Assembly: GCA_003543035.1 (NCBI GenBank)
Contig: DPJL01000203.1
Span: 1-5,420 of the forward strand
Source: Micromonosporaceae bacterium
GTDB lineage: Bacteria; Actinomycetota; Actinomycetes; Mycobacteriales; Micromonosporaceae
Length of the DNA: 5,420 nucleotides
Reading direction: 5' to 3'
Position numbers and translations under genes: made by a program. The notes under the pieces are model-generated. The model ran no database searches. It had not been told where the DNA came from and saw only the letters and a program-made list of their open reading frames with translations. Below are positions 1 through 4,711 of this stretch, one piece after another. Every line of letters starts with the position of its first letter. The first letter of the stretch is position 1.

Positions 1-522
1 GGTGGCCACAATGGACGAATAAGCGCCGTTGGTCAGCCACATCTTCTGTCCATTGAGGACATACTCCCCGCCGTCCGGGCTCAACGCGGCGCGGGACTTG
101 ATCGCGGCCACATCGGACCCGGTCTCCGGCTCGGACATGCTGAAAGCGCCCCGCACCTCGCCGGTCGCCATCTTCGGCAGCAGCCGCTGCTTCTGCTCCT
201 CGCTGCCATGCTGGCTGATCAGGTAGGCCACGATGAAGTGGGTGTTGACGATGCCGGAGACGGACATCCAGCCGCGGGAGAGCTCCTCCACCACGAGCGC
301 GTAGGTGAGCAGAGACTCGCCGAGCCCGCCGAACTCCTCGGGGATGGTCAGGCCGAACAGGCCCATCTCGCGCATCCCAGCGATGATCTGCTCAGGATAT
401 TCATCCGCATGCTCGAGGCGCTGCGCCCGTGGGATGATCTCCTTGTCGGCGAACTCGCGTACCGTCTCGAGGATGGCGACCTGCTCCTCGGTCAGACCAG
501 GGGTACGTGCGAGACGGGCCAC
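1..522 (-). CDS. Acyl-CoA dehydrogenase, N-terminal part (runs off the left edge)
   Basis: FAD-dependent acyl-CoA dehydrogenase that would introduce an alpha,beta double bond into an acyl-CoA and pass electrons to ETF in the cytoplasm. 174 codons are present in one open frame to base 1; the family is usually 380-400 residues, so roughly the N-terminal 45% is seen. Visible are the N-terminal helical domain (about 10-120) with EEFGGLG at 62-68, and the start of the beta domain. The latter holds MSEPETGSD at 129-137 (family signature 1 region) and GQKMWLTNG at 158-166. The start is GTG at 522 because GGAGG (528-532) sits 5 nt upstream. From memory of the family, the GWMSVSGIVNTHFIVAY stretch (84-100) and the MARLA start resemble the dehydrogenase found beside ccr/meaA/CoA-lyase genes in Streptomyces, proposed to act on methylsuccinyl-CoA. 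That substrate is inference; the catalytic Glu lies outside the window. A general short/branched-chain enzyme is the alternative. Confidence 0.93.
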   Translation of the reverse strand, partial: MARLARTPGLTEEQVAILETVREFADKEIIPRAQRLEHADEYPEQIIAGMREMGLFGLTIPEEFGGLGESLLTYALVVEELSRGWMSVSGIVNTHFIVAYLISQHGSEEQKQRLLPKMATGEVRGAFSMSEPETGSDVAAIKSRAALSPDGGEYVLNGQKMWLTNGAYSSIVAT

Positions 523-645
523 GGCTGCCTCCAAATGACTTAAACGAAAGTTCAGCTAGCTAATGAAATAGCACGCGGGCGTGCGCGCGTAATCGGGCTG
601 TGAAAAGGTTCACCGGTCAGTAGACGCAAGAAGGAGACCAACCGC
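523..645. promoter_or_regulatory. Divergent intergenic region between the dehydrogenase and DUF4190 genes
   Basis: This 123-bp gap must hold the promoters for both divergent transcripts. It is more AT-rich on the dehydrogenase side (about 535-570). It contains an 8-bp palindrome AGCTAGCT at 554-561 and a 14-bp inverted repeat at 571-584 (GCACGC, GG, GCGTGC). The right arm of the latter continues into an alternating purine-pyrimidine run to 591. The 14-bp palindrome is centrally placed and has only a 2-nt gap, so it suits a dimeric repressor better than an RNA hairpin. I see no convincing -35/-10 pair on either strand. AAGGAG at 631-636 is the Shine-Dalgarno of the DUF4190 gene. The regulatory role is inference. 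Confidence 0.5.
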
Positions 646-1080
646 ATGAGTTATCCGCCACCAGGAGGGCAGGACCCCTACCAGCCCCTGCCTCCGCCTG
701 AGCCGGAGAGCAACCCCTACGCGCAGGCGACTCCCCCGCCCGCCTACCAACCCTATGACCAGCCTTACAGCCAGTACCCGGTAGGCGCGACCCCGGTGGC
801 GGGGAACAACGGCCTGGCGATCGGCTCGATGGTGACCGGCATCGTGTCGATTCTGCTGGCCTGCTGCTGCTCCCCGCTCGGCATCATCGGCGGCGGGACA
901 GCCGTCGTGCTCGGCGTCATCGGGATGAACCAGATCAAGGAGCGCGGCCAGACCAACCGCGGCATGGCTATCGCGGGCATCGCCACCGGCGGGGTGGCGG
1001 TCTTGCTGGGCATCATCCTTTTCATCGCCGGCTTCGCGATGAACAGCACCGACTTCCTCAACAACTACGACTGGGACTGA
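646..1080 (+). CDS. DUF4190 domain membrane protein with Pro/Tyr-rich N-terminal tail (first of two)
   Basis: A 144-residue membrane protein of unknown function. Residues 1-52 form a low-complexity cytoplasmic-type tail rich in Pro, Tyr and Gln (PPPGGQDPYQP near the start). The DUF4190 core follows: a hydrophobic segment at 57-76 containing a Cys triplet at 73-75, a Gly-rich hydrophobic stretch at 77-95 and a short polar linker with the family-typical NQIKERGQTNRG (95-106). A second membrane segment spans 107-132. The C-terminal tail is acidic (NNYDWD). ATG at 646 follows AAGGAG (631-636) with a 9-nt spacer. The gene is 15 bp upstream of a paralogue on the same strand, so the two are very likely co-transcribed. 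DUF4190 proteins with such tails are common in actinobacteria; no reaction is known. Membrane topology was judged by eye. Confidence 0.9.
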   Translation: MSYPPPGGQDPYQPLPPPEPESNPYAQATPPPAYQPYDQPYSQYPVGATPVAGNNGLAIGSMVTGIVSILLACCCSPLGIIGGGTAVVLGVIGMNQIKERGQTNRGMAIAGIATGGVAVLLGIILFIAGFAMNSTDFLNNYDWD

Positions 1081-1095
1081 CCCAAGGAGCCCTAC

Positions 1096-1566
1096 ATGAC
1101 CGACCCTTACGGCCAGCCGCCGCAGGATCCCTACGCGCCGCAGCCACCTCAGCCACCGGCGAATCCGTATGCGACGCCGCCTGTTCCACCGACGCCGCCG
1201 GTGTCAGGTGCACCCGCTTCGGGCGCACCGCAATACGGTCAGCCTCAACCGCAGTACGGGCAGGTTCCTTACGGCCAGCCCACACCGCCTTACGGCTACC
1301 CGGCAACGCCGCCGCAGAACTCGATGGCGTTGATTTCGATGATCCTGTCGCTGGTCGGCATCCTGAGCTGGATCACCGCGCCGGTCGGCGCGATCCTCGG
1401 GCATATCGCGCTCAAGCAGATCCGCCAGACCGGTGAGTCCGGCGAGGGGATGGCCAAGACCGGCATCATCGTCGGCTGGATCATCACCGGCCTCGGTGTG
1501 CTCTGCTGCGCCGGATACATCGTCATCATCGCGCTGGGCGCCGCGGGCGGTGCCTTCAACTCGTAG
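1096..1566 (+). CDS. DUF4190 domain membrane protein with Pro/Gln/Tyr-rich tail (second of two)
   Basis: A 156-residue paralogue of the preceding gene, function unknown. The N-terminal tail (1-75) is longer and more repetitive, with recurrent PYGQP/QYGQ/PPYG units, then hydrophobic segments at about 77-105 and 121-149. Between them lies the DUF4190 linker HIALKQIRQTGESGEGMA (103-120), which matches the family better than its neighbour does. A Cys pair sits at 137-138 in the second membrane segment. ATG at 1096 is preceded by AAGGAG (1084-1089) with a 6-nt spacer, and the gap to the previous gene is only 15 bp, so one operon is likely. The TAG stop (1564-1566) abuts the stop of the opposing SDR gene with no intervening base. 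The two proteins may form a hetero-oligomer, but nothing in the sequence proves this. Confidence 0.92.
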   Translation: MTDPYGQPPQDPYAPQPPQPPANPYATPPVPPTPPVSGAPASGAPQYGQPQPQYGQVPYGQPTPPYGYPATPPQNSMALISMILSLVGILSWITAPVGAILGHIALKQIRQTGESGEGMAKTGIIVGWIITGLGVLCCAGYIVIIALGAAGGAFNS

Positions 1567-2319
1567 TTAGACGAGAGCCAGAAGTGAGGCGGTGGCGTCC
1601 CAAAGCCGGGACGCCGCCGCCTCGTCCTTTGCGTGGTCCACTGGGCGCCTGTCCACGTAGTAGGCGCCGTTGACCAGCTCTTCCGCCGGCGCTGTGGAGA
1701 GCCACACGAGTTGGTCGGCGCCCTGTTCCGGAGTGGACAGCCCGGGAGCCAGCTTGTACCAGAGCTTCGCCCCCGGAGTCCCGAAGCGGGTCCGCACGAC
1801 GCCGGGGTGGAAGGAGTAACTGCGCAGCGTCGGCCAGCGGCGGGTGGCCTCGTCGGCGAAGAGGATGTTGGCCTTCTTGGAGGTGCTGTAGGCCAGCCAT
1901 GCACTGGGGAAGCGACGTCCAGGCGGAGTCGGGTCGGCACCCCACGCCCACGCCGCCGACGATGTATTGACGATCCGAGCGCCGTCGGGCAACTGTTCGC
2001 GCAACAGGTGGCTCAACAGGAACGGGGCCAGGTGGTTGACCTGCATGGTGGCGTCGAAGCCGTCCACTGTGGAGCCGCGTTTGATCAGGCCCGCGTTGTT
2101 GGCCAGCACGTCGATGCGCTGGCCTTTGAGCCGGTGTGCCAGCTCGTGGACCTGTGCCAGCTCGGTGAAGTCGGCGACCAGCCCCGCGGGGCCGAGGCGC
2201 TCGCGGCTGCGGCCGACGAGGGTGACCCGCCACCCCCGGCGCGCCATTTCAATAGCTGCCGCCTGGCCAATTCCGGAGCTGGCACCCGTGATCACTACAT
2301 GAGGCGTGAGATCTTCCAC
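1567..2319 (-). CDS. Short-chain dehydrogenase/reductase, retinol-dehydrogenase-like
   Basis: A 250-residue classical SDR, a cytoplasmic NAD(P)-dependent oxidoreductase. The Rossmann glycine motif TGASSGIG is at 11-18, with GRSRE (36-40) after beta-2; the Arg residues there favour NADP(H). NNAG is at 74-77, the structural Asn at 95 (QVNHLAPF), catalytic Ser at 120/121 and YSTSK with Tyr144 and Lys148. HPGVVRT at 171-177 precedes the substrate loop. The complete Asn-Ser-Tyr-Lys set indicates an active enzyme. HLAPFLLSHLL and the HPGVVRT region resemble the retinol-dehydrogenase/WW-oxidoreductase-like branch; the real substrate is unknown. The start is GTG at 2319, with AAGGAG (minus strand, 2334-2329) 9 nt upstream; no better in-frame start is seen. 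It is convergent with the DUF4190 operon and divergent from the CoA-lyase gene, so it is probably monocistronic. Confidence 0.93.
   Translation of the reverse strand: MEDLTPHVVITGASSGIGQAAAIEMARRGWRVTLVGRSRERLGPAGLVADFTELAQVHELAHRLKGQRIDVLANNAGLIKRGSTVDGFDATMQVNHLAPFLLSHLLREQLPDGARIVNTSSAAWAWGADPTPPGRRFPSAWLAYSTSKKANILFADEATRRWPTLRSYSFHPGVVRTRFGTPGAKLWYKLAPGLSTPEQGADQLVWLSTAPAEELVNGAYYVDRRPVDHAKDEAAASRLWDATASLLALV
1586..1623 (+). terminator. Strong hairpin just past the DUF4190 operon, inside the SDR 3' end
   Basis: Bases 1586-1601 and 1608-1623 form a 16-bp stem (15 Watson-Crick pairs plus one T-G pair at 1593/1616) with a 6-nt loop (AAAGCC). It begins 20 nt after the DUF4190 stop. Downstream on the plus strand there is only a weak T-rich stretch (GTCCTTT, 1624-1630), as is common for actinobacterial terminators. 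The same bases encode the last residues of the SDR on the minus strand. A terminator role for the plus-strand operon is inferred from the structure and position. Confidence 0.5.
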
Positions 2320-2362
2320 AGTCCCGTTCTCCTTCTACTCCGCGCTAGGTTACCGTCGCGTA
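2320..2362. promoter_or_regulatory. Compact divergent promoter region, SDR / CoA-ester lyase
   Basis: Only 43 bp separate the two divergent starts. TAGGTT (2346-2351, plus) and TAACCT (2352-2347, minus) both fit the actinobacterial -10 pattern TANNNT and overlap within TAGGTTA. The minus-strand hexamer would leave a leader of about 20 nt containing the SDR Shine-Dalgarno. The plus-strand one would start transcription only a few nucleotides before the lyase ATG, consistent with the lack of a Shine-Dalgarno there. No good -35 box is visible for either, so this is a tentative call. Confidence 0.35.
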
Positions 2363-3316
2363 ATGAGTTTCGGTCGTCCCCGCCGGTCCTGCCTGGCCGT
2401 CCCTGGTAGCAGCATCAAGATGCTCGAGAAGGCCCAGGGCCTCCCCGCTGACCAGGTGTTTCTCGATCTCGAGGACGCGGTTGCGCCGCTGGCCAAGCCT
2501 GGCGCCCGCAAGAACATCGTGGCCGCGTTAAACGACGGCGACTGGAACAACAAGACCCGCGTGGTCCGGGTGAACGACCTCACCACGCCATGGACATACA
2601 CCGATGTGATCGAGATCGTCGAGGGTGCCGGCGCCAACCTGGACTGCATCATGCTGCCGAAGGTCCAGTCGGCTTCACACATCGAGTGGCTCGACCTGAC
2701 CCTGACCCAGCTGGAGAAGACGCTCGGGCTTCCGGTCGGCCGGATCGGCATCGAGGCTCAGATCGAGAATGCGGCTGGTCTGGTCAATGTGGACGCGATC
2801 GCCGCCGCCTCGCCGCGAGTCGAGACCATCATCTTCGGCCCGGCCGACTTCATGGCCTCCCTCAACATGAAGTCACTGGTGGTCGGGGCGTTGCACCCGG
2901 ACTATCCCGGCGACCCGTTCCACTACATTCTGATGCGCATCCTGATGGCCGCCCGGATGCACGACAAGCAGGCGATCGACGGGCCGTACCTGCAGATCAA
3001 GGACGTCGACGGCTTCCGCGAGGTGGCAAAGCGAAGCGCCGCACTGGGTTTCGACGGCAAGTGGGTGCTGCACCCGGGCCAGCTCGACGCGGCCAACGAG
3101 GTCTACTCGCCGTCGCAGCAGGACTATGACCACGCCGAGCTGATCCTCGACGCCTACGACTTCTACACCTCGGCCGCCGGCGGCAAGCTCGGCGCGGTCA
3201 TGCTCGGCGACGAGATGATCGACGAGGCCTCACGCAAGATGGCGCTCGTCATGGCGGCCAAAGGACGGGCCGCCGGGATGTCTCGCACGAGCATCTTTAC
3301 GCCACCTTCAGCGTGA
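2363..3316 (+). CDS. HpcH/HpaI-family CoA-ester lyase (malyl-/beta-methylmalyl-CoA lyase type)
   Basis: A Mg2+-dependent cytoplasmic lyase of the CitE/Mcl superfamily, which cleaves 3-hydroxyacyl-CoA thioesters to glyoxylate plus acetyl- or propionyl-CoA. From ATG 2363 the protein is 317 residues, close to the roughly 318 of Rhodobacter Mcl1. Motifs include PGSS (14-17), LDLEDAVAP (34-42), VRVND (68-72), LPK (98-100) and IEAQIENAAG (130-139) with metal ligand Glu135. GPADF (159-163) supplies Asp162, and the 27-residue Glu-Asp spacing equals that of known malyl-CoA lyases; GKWVLHPGQ (232-240) follows. An upstream in-frame ATG (2306) would add 19 unrelated residues and overlap the SDR start, so it is rejected. 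No clear Shine-Dalgarno precedes 2363. A TTA codon (2528-2530) encodes Leu56. The last 20 bp overlap the opposing copper gene. A role in the ethylmalonyl-CoA pathway is inferred from the Mcl likeness and the nearby dehydrogenase; citramalyl-CoA lyase is an alternative. Confidence 0.92.
   Translation: MSFGRPRRSCLAVPGSSIKMLEKAQGLPADQVFLDLEDAVAPLAKPGARKNIVAALNDGDWNNKTRVVRVNDLTTPWTYTDVIEIVEGAGANLDCIMLPKVQSASHIEWLDLTLTQLEKTLGLPVGRIGIEAQIENAAGLVNVDAIAAASPRVETIIFGPADFMASLNMKSLVVGALHPDYPGDPFHYILMRILMAARMHDKQAIDGPYLQIKDVDGFREVAKRSAALGFDGKWVLHPGQLDAANEVYSPSQQDYDHAELILDAYDFYTSAAGGKLGAVMLGDEMIDEASRKMALVMAAKGRAAGMSRTSIFTPPSA
3253..3274 (-). other. Hairpin inside the lyase 3' end, downstream of the copper operon
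   Basis: A perfect 7-bp inverted repeat (GGCGGCC at 3253-3259, GGCCGCC at 3268-3274) with an 8-nt loop starts 22 nt past the minus-strand stop of the copper operon. It has no T-tract. It could act as a weak terminator or 3' stabiliser for the copper mRNA, but GC-rich coding DNA makes such repeats by chance, so confidence is low. Confidence 0.25.
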
Positions 3317-4148
3317 ACTCGGCGGTCCGCACGCGGCCGCCGGCCTGATAATCGAAGTACATCCGATAGGTGCCGGGGCTCGGTGCGGAGAGCCAGAACT
3401 TCACCGCGCCACCGGAAAGCTGCGGCTCCGGATGCACGTGCACGTAACCCAGATCGCCCTCTCGCAGCACCACGAGATGCCCAAACGAACCCAGATATGG
3501 CTGCAACTCGGCACCCGGGACGCGGAACAGCATCGGTGAGGTGGCGCCGACAACAGGCGTGCCTTCGTAGGTCACTGTCTGTCCGTCCACTGTGGACTCA
3601 CGGGCCGCGACCGGCACCGGCTGCGGCCGATAGTCGCCGCTGACCGTGATGTCGAAGCCCAACGTGAGCGGAGTCTGAACCCCGCCCGCACTGATCGCGG
3701 TGAAGTCGGCATAGGCACGCCACGGGCCCGCCCCAACCGGATCGGCGGGCACCGTCCAAGTCCCGTCGGGTGCCATGGTCGGGTGCAGATGCTGATAGCC
3801 GGTGAAGTCGCGGCGCACCAGGATCAGGTGAAGCAACTTCTCGTGCACGGTCGCAAAGTTGGTCACCGGCTTGCCGTCAGAACCCTTGATGACAAAGGTC
3901 TTTCCTTGCGGCCCGGCGACCAGGGTGTAACCGGTGCTGCTGATCGCGAGACCGCCGACATCTGTGCCCGCCGCGGCTTGGGCACCGGCGTGATTATGGC
4001 CGCTCGGTTGCACCGCAGGCGCACCGGTCTGCGGATTGGCAATTGGACTACGAGGGGTGATCAGCTTGCCCAGGCCGAACCCGGCGATCAACGCGACAGC
4101 AAGCCCGCCGACGAAGATCCCAAGCTTGATCCCTTGTTGCTCAGCCAT
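3297..4148 (-). CDS. Membrane-anchored His-rich protein with duplicated metal-binding-like domain (copper operon)
   Basis: A 283-residue protein, likely extracytoplasmic and held by one N-terminal membrane helix (8-29, followed by KLITPRS); no lipobox Cys is present. A Pro/Ala-rich linker with GHNHAG (50-55) leads to two homologous domains. Domain 1 has LHLILVRRDFTGYQHLHP (106-123) and domain 2 has GHLVVLREGDLGYVHVHP (223-240). His107/224, Arg112/229, Tyr118/235, His120/237 and His122/239 align without gaps at an offset of 117. The HxH-Pro motifs and the DUF-like beta-rich sequence suggest metal binding; no enzyme motif is seen. The ATG (4148-4146) overlaps the copZ stop by 8 nt and lacks a Shine-Dalgarno, indicating translational coupling. 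It is the last gene of csoR-copZ-this gene, so a role in extracytoplasmic copper binding or hand-off is inferred from context. Its 3' end overlaps the lyase gene by 20 bp. Confidence 0.88.
   Translation of the reverse strand: MAEQQGIKLGIFVGGLAVALIAGFGLGKLITPRSPIANPQTGAPAVQPSGHNHAGAQAAAGTDVGGLAISSTGYTLVAGPQGKTFVIKGSDGKPVTNFATVHEKLLHLILVRRDFTGYQHLHPTMAPDGTWTVPADPVGAGPWRAYADFTAISAGGVQTPLTLGFDITVSGDYRPQPVPVAARESTVDGQTVTYEGTPVVGATSPMLFRVPGAELQPYLGSFGHLVVLREGDLGYVHVHPEPQLSGGAVKFWLSAPSPGTYRMYFDYQAGGRVRTAEFTLKVA
3320..3342 (+). other. Hairpin just past the CoA-lyase stop, inside the copper gene
   Basis: CGGCGG (3320-3325), a single bulged T, CCG (3327-3329), a 4-nt loop and then CGG-CCGCCG (3334-3342) can fold into a 9-bp bulged stem, 3 nt after the lyase stop codon. 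It has no T-run. It mirrors the stronger hairpin at 1586-1623, also embedded in an opposing gene, so a terminator role is plausible but weakly supported. Confidence 0.3.
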
Positions 4149-4359
4149 TCACGCCCGCCAAGGCATAGCCGGCTTCGTCAATGGCGTGGCGCACCTCATC
4201 CAACCGCAGCGGCGCGTCACTGGTAACCGCGGCCTTTCCGCTCGCGAGGTCCACCTCGACGGAGCGGACGCCGAGCAGCGCGGTCAACTCAGCGGTCACC
4301 GCACTGACGCAGTGGCCGCAGGTCATGCCTGTGATCTGGTAGGTCGTGGTAACAGACAT
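4141..4359 (-). CDS. copZ: CopZ-like copper chaperone (heavy-metal-associated domain)
   Basis: A single-domain 72-residue HMA protein with the ferredoxin-like betaalphabeta-betaalphabeta pattern. The Cu(I) site GMTCGHC is at 11-17, with ligands Cys14 and Cys17; Gly64-Tyr65 near the second helix is the usual family position (EAGYAL). It binds Cu(I) in the cytoplasm and would deliver it to an export ATPase or to CsoR. The His between the cysteines is usual for actinobacterial CopZ. ATG at 4359 is preceded by AGGAG (minus strand, 4371-4367) with a 7-nt spacer, and this Shine-Dalgarno overlaps the csoR stop codon (4372-4370). The gap to csoR is 10 bp and the 3' end overlaps the next gene by 8 nt, so all three are one transcript. 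No P-type ATPase follows it here. Confidence 0.95.
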   Translation of the reverse strand: MSVTTTYQITGMTCGHCVSAVTAELTALLGVRSVEVDLASGKAAVTSDAPLRLDEVRHAIDEAGYALAGVNG

Positions 4360-4369
4360 CGACTAACTC

Positions 4370-4654
4370 CTAAGACCGCACCAGACGGCTGATCGCGTCG
4401 GTGGCTTCCTTGACCTTGAGTTGGGGGTCGCCCTCGCGGGCGGCTTCCACCACGCAGTGGGCGATGTGTCCCTCGAGCAGGCCGAGCGCCACCGCCTGCA
4501 GCGCTCTGGTCGCCGCCGAGATCTGGGTTAGCACGTCAATGCAGTAGGTGTCCTGCTCCACCATCCGCTGCAGCCCTCGGATCTGACCCTCGATCCGCCG
4601 CAACCGGGCGAGCAAGGCATCCTTGTCCTCGGCTTGGCTGTAACTGACGCTCAT
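4370..4654 (-). CDS. csoR: Copper-sensing transcriptional repressor CsoR
   Basis: A 94-residue all-helical DUF156 repressor that releases its operator when Cu(I) binds. The Cu(I) triad is complete: Cys38, His63 and Cys67, the counterparts of Cys36/His61/Cys65 of the Mycobacterium tuberculosis protein. Second-shell Tyr37 and Glu83 also sit at the equivalent +2 positions. The DNA-binding face RLRRIEGQIRGLQRM (17-31) is typical. This Cys-His-Cys pattern separates CsoR from the RcnR (Ni/Co) and FrmR (formaldehyde) branches. The ATG (4654-4652) has no Shine-Dalgarno and lies 7 nt from a TATAGT -10, so the mRNA is predicted to be leaderless. It heads the csoR-copZ-His-rich-protein operon and is expected to repress it through the operator at 4665-4681. 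Confidence 0.97.
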   Translation of the reverse strand: MSVSYSQAEDKDALLARLRRIEGQIRGLQRMVEQDTYCIDVLTQISAATRALQAVALGLLEGHIAHCVVEAAREGDPQLKVKEATDAISRLVRS

Positions 4655-4661
4655 GAGCTGG

Positions 4662-4690
4662 ACTATACCCCCCTAGGGTATGAGCGGCAA
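4662..4690 (-). promoter_or_regulatory. csoR operon promoter, leaderless type
   Basis: On the minus strand, -35 TTGCCG (4690-4685), a 17-bp spacer (4684-4668) and -10 TATAGT (4667-4662) form a near-ideal sigma70-family promoter. The ATG of csoR begins 7 nt after the -10, so transcription should start at or next to the A of ATG. There is no Shine-Dalgarno between them, which supports leaderless translation. The operator fills the spacer, so bound CsoR would block RNA polymerase. Confidence 0.8.
4665..4681. promoter_or_regulatory. CsoR operator
   Basis: A perfect inverted repeat ATACCC / GGGTAT with a 5-nt centre (CCCTA), 17 bp in all. It contains the 8-bp palindrome CCCTAGGG (4671-4678). C/G-tract half-sites flanked by TAT are typical of CsoR operators. 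It lies between the -35 and -10 of the csoR promoter, overlapping the -10 by 3 bp, which fits direct repression and copper-induced release. Confidence 0.85.
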
Positions 4691-4711
4691 CGCTGGCCCC
4701 GATTAGTCGTT

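Noticed and set aside
554..561. AGCTAGCT as an independent operator
   Set aside because: An 8-bp self-complementary tetranucleotide repeat is too short, and its flanking TTCA/TGAA are not centred on it.
2306..2362. Upstream ATG extension of the CoA lyase by 19 residues
   Set aside because: It would overlap the SDR start and promoter region; the added residues do not resemble the family N-terminus and MSFGRP at 2363 does.
1633..2409. Long plus-strand open frame opposite the SDR gene
   Set aside because: It is antisense to a clear SDR with all catalytic motifs; its translation is Arg/Pro/Gly-rich with no recognisable domain. It is a GC-bias shadow.
2590..3129. Plus-strand open frame of 179 codons within the CoA-lyase gene
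   Set aside because: It is an out-of-frame shadow of the lyase, with an Arg/Gly-rich translation lacking motifs.
3828..3845. HEKLLH in the His-rich protein as a zinc-protease HExxH motif
   Set aside because: The spacing is HExxxH, not HExxH, and the pattern belongs to a duplicated His-rich block.
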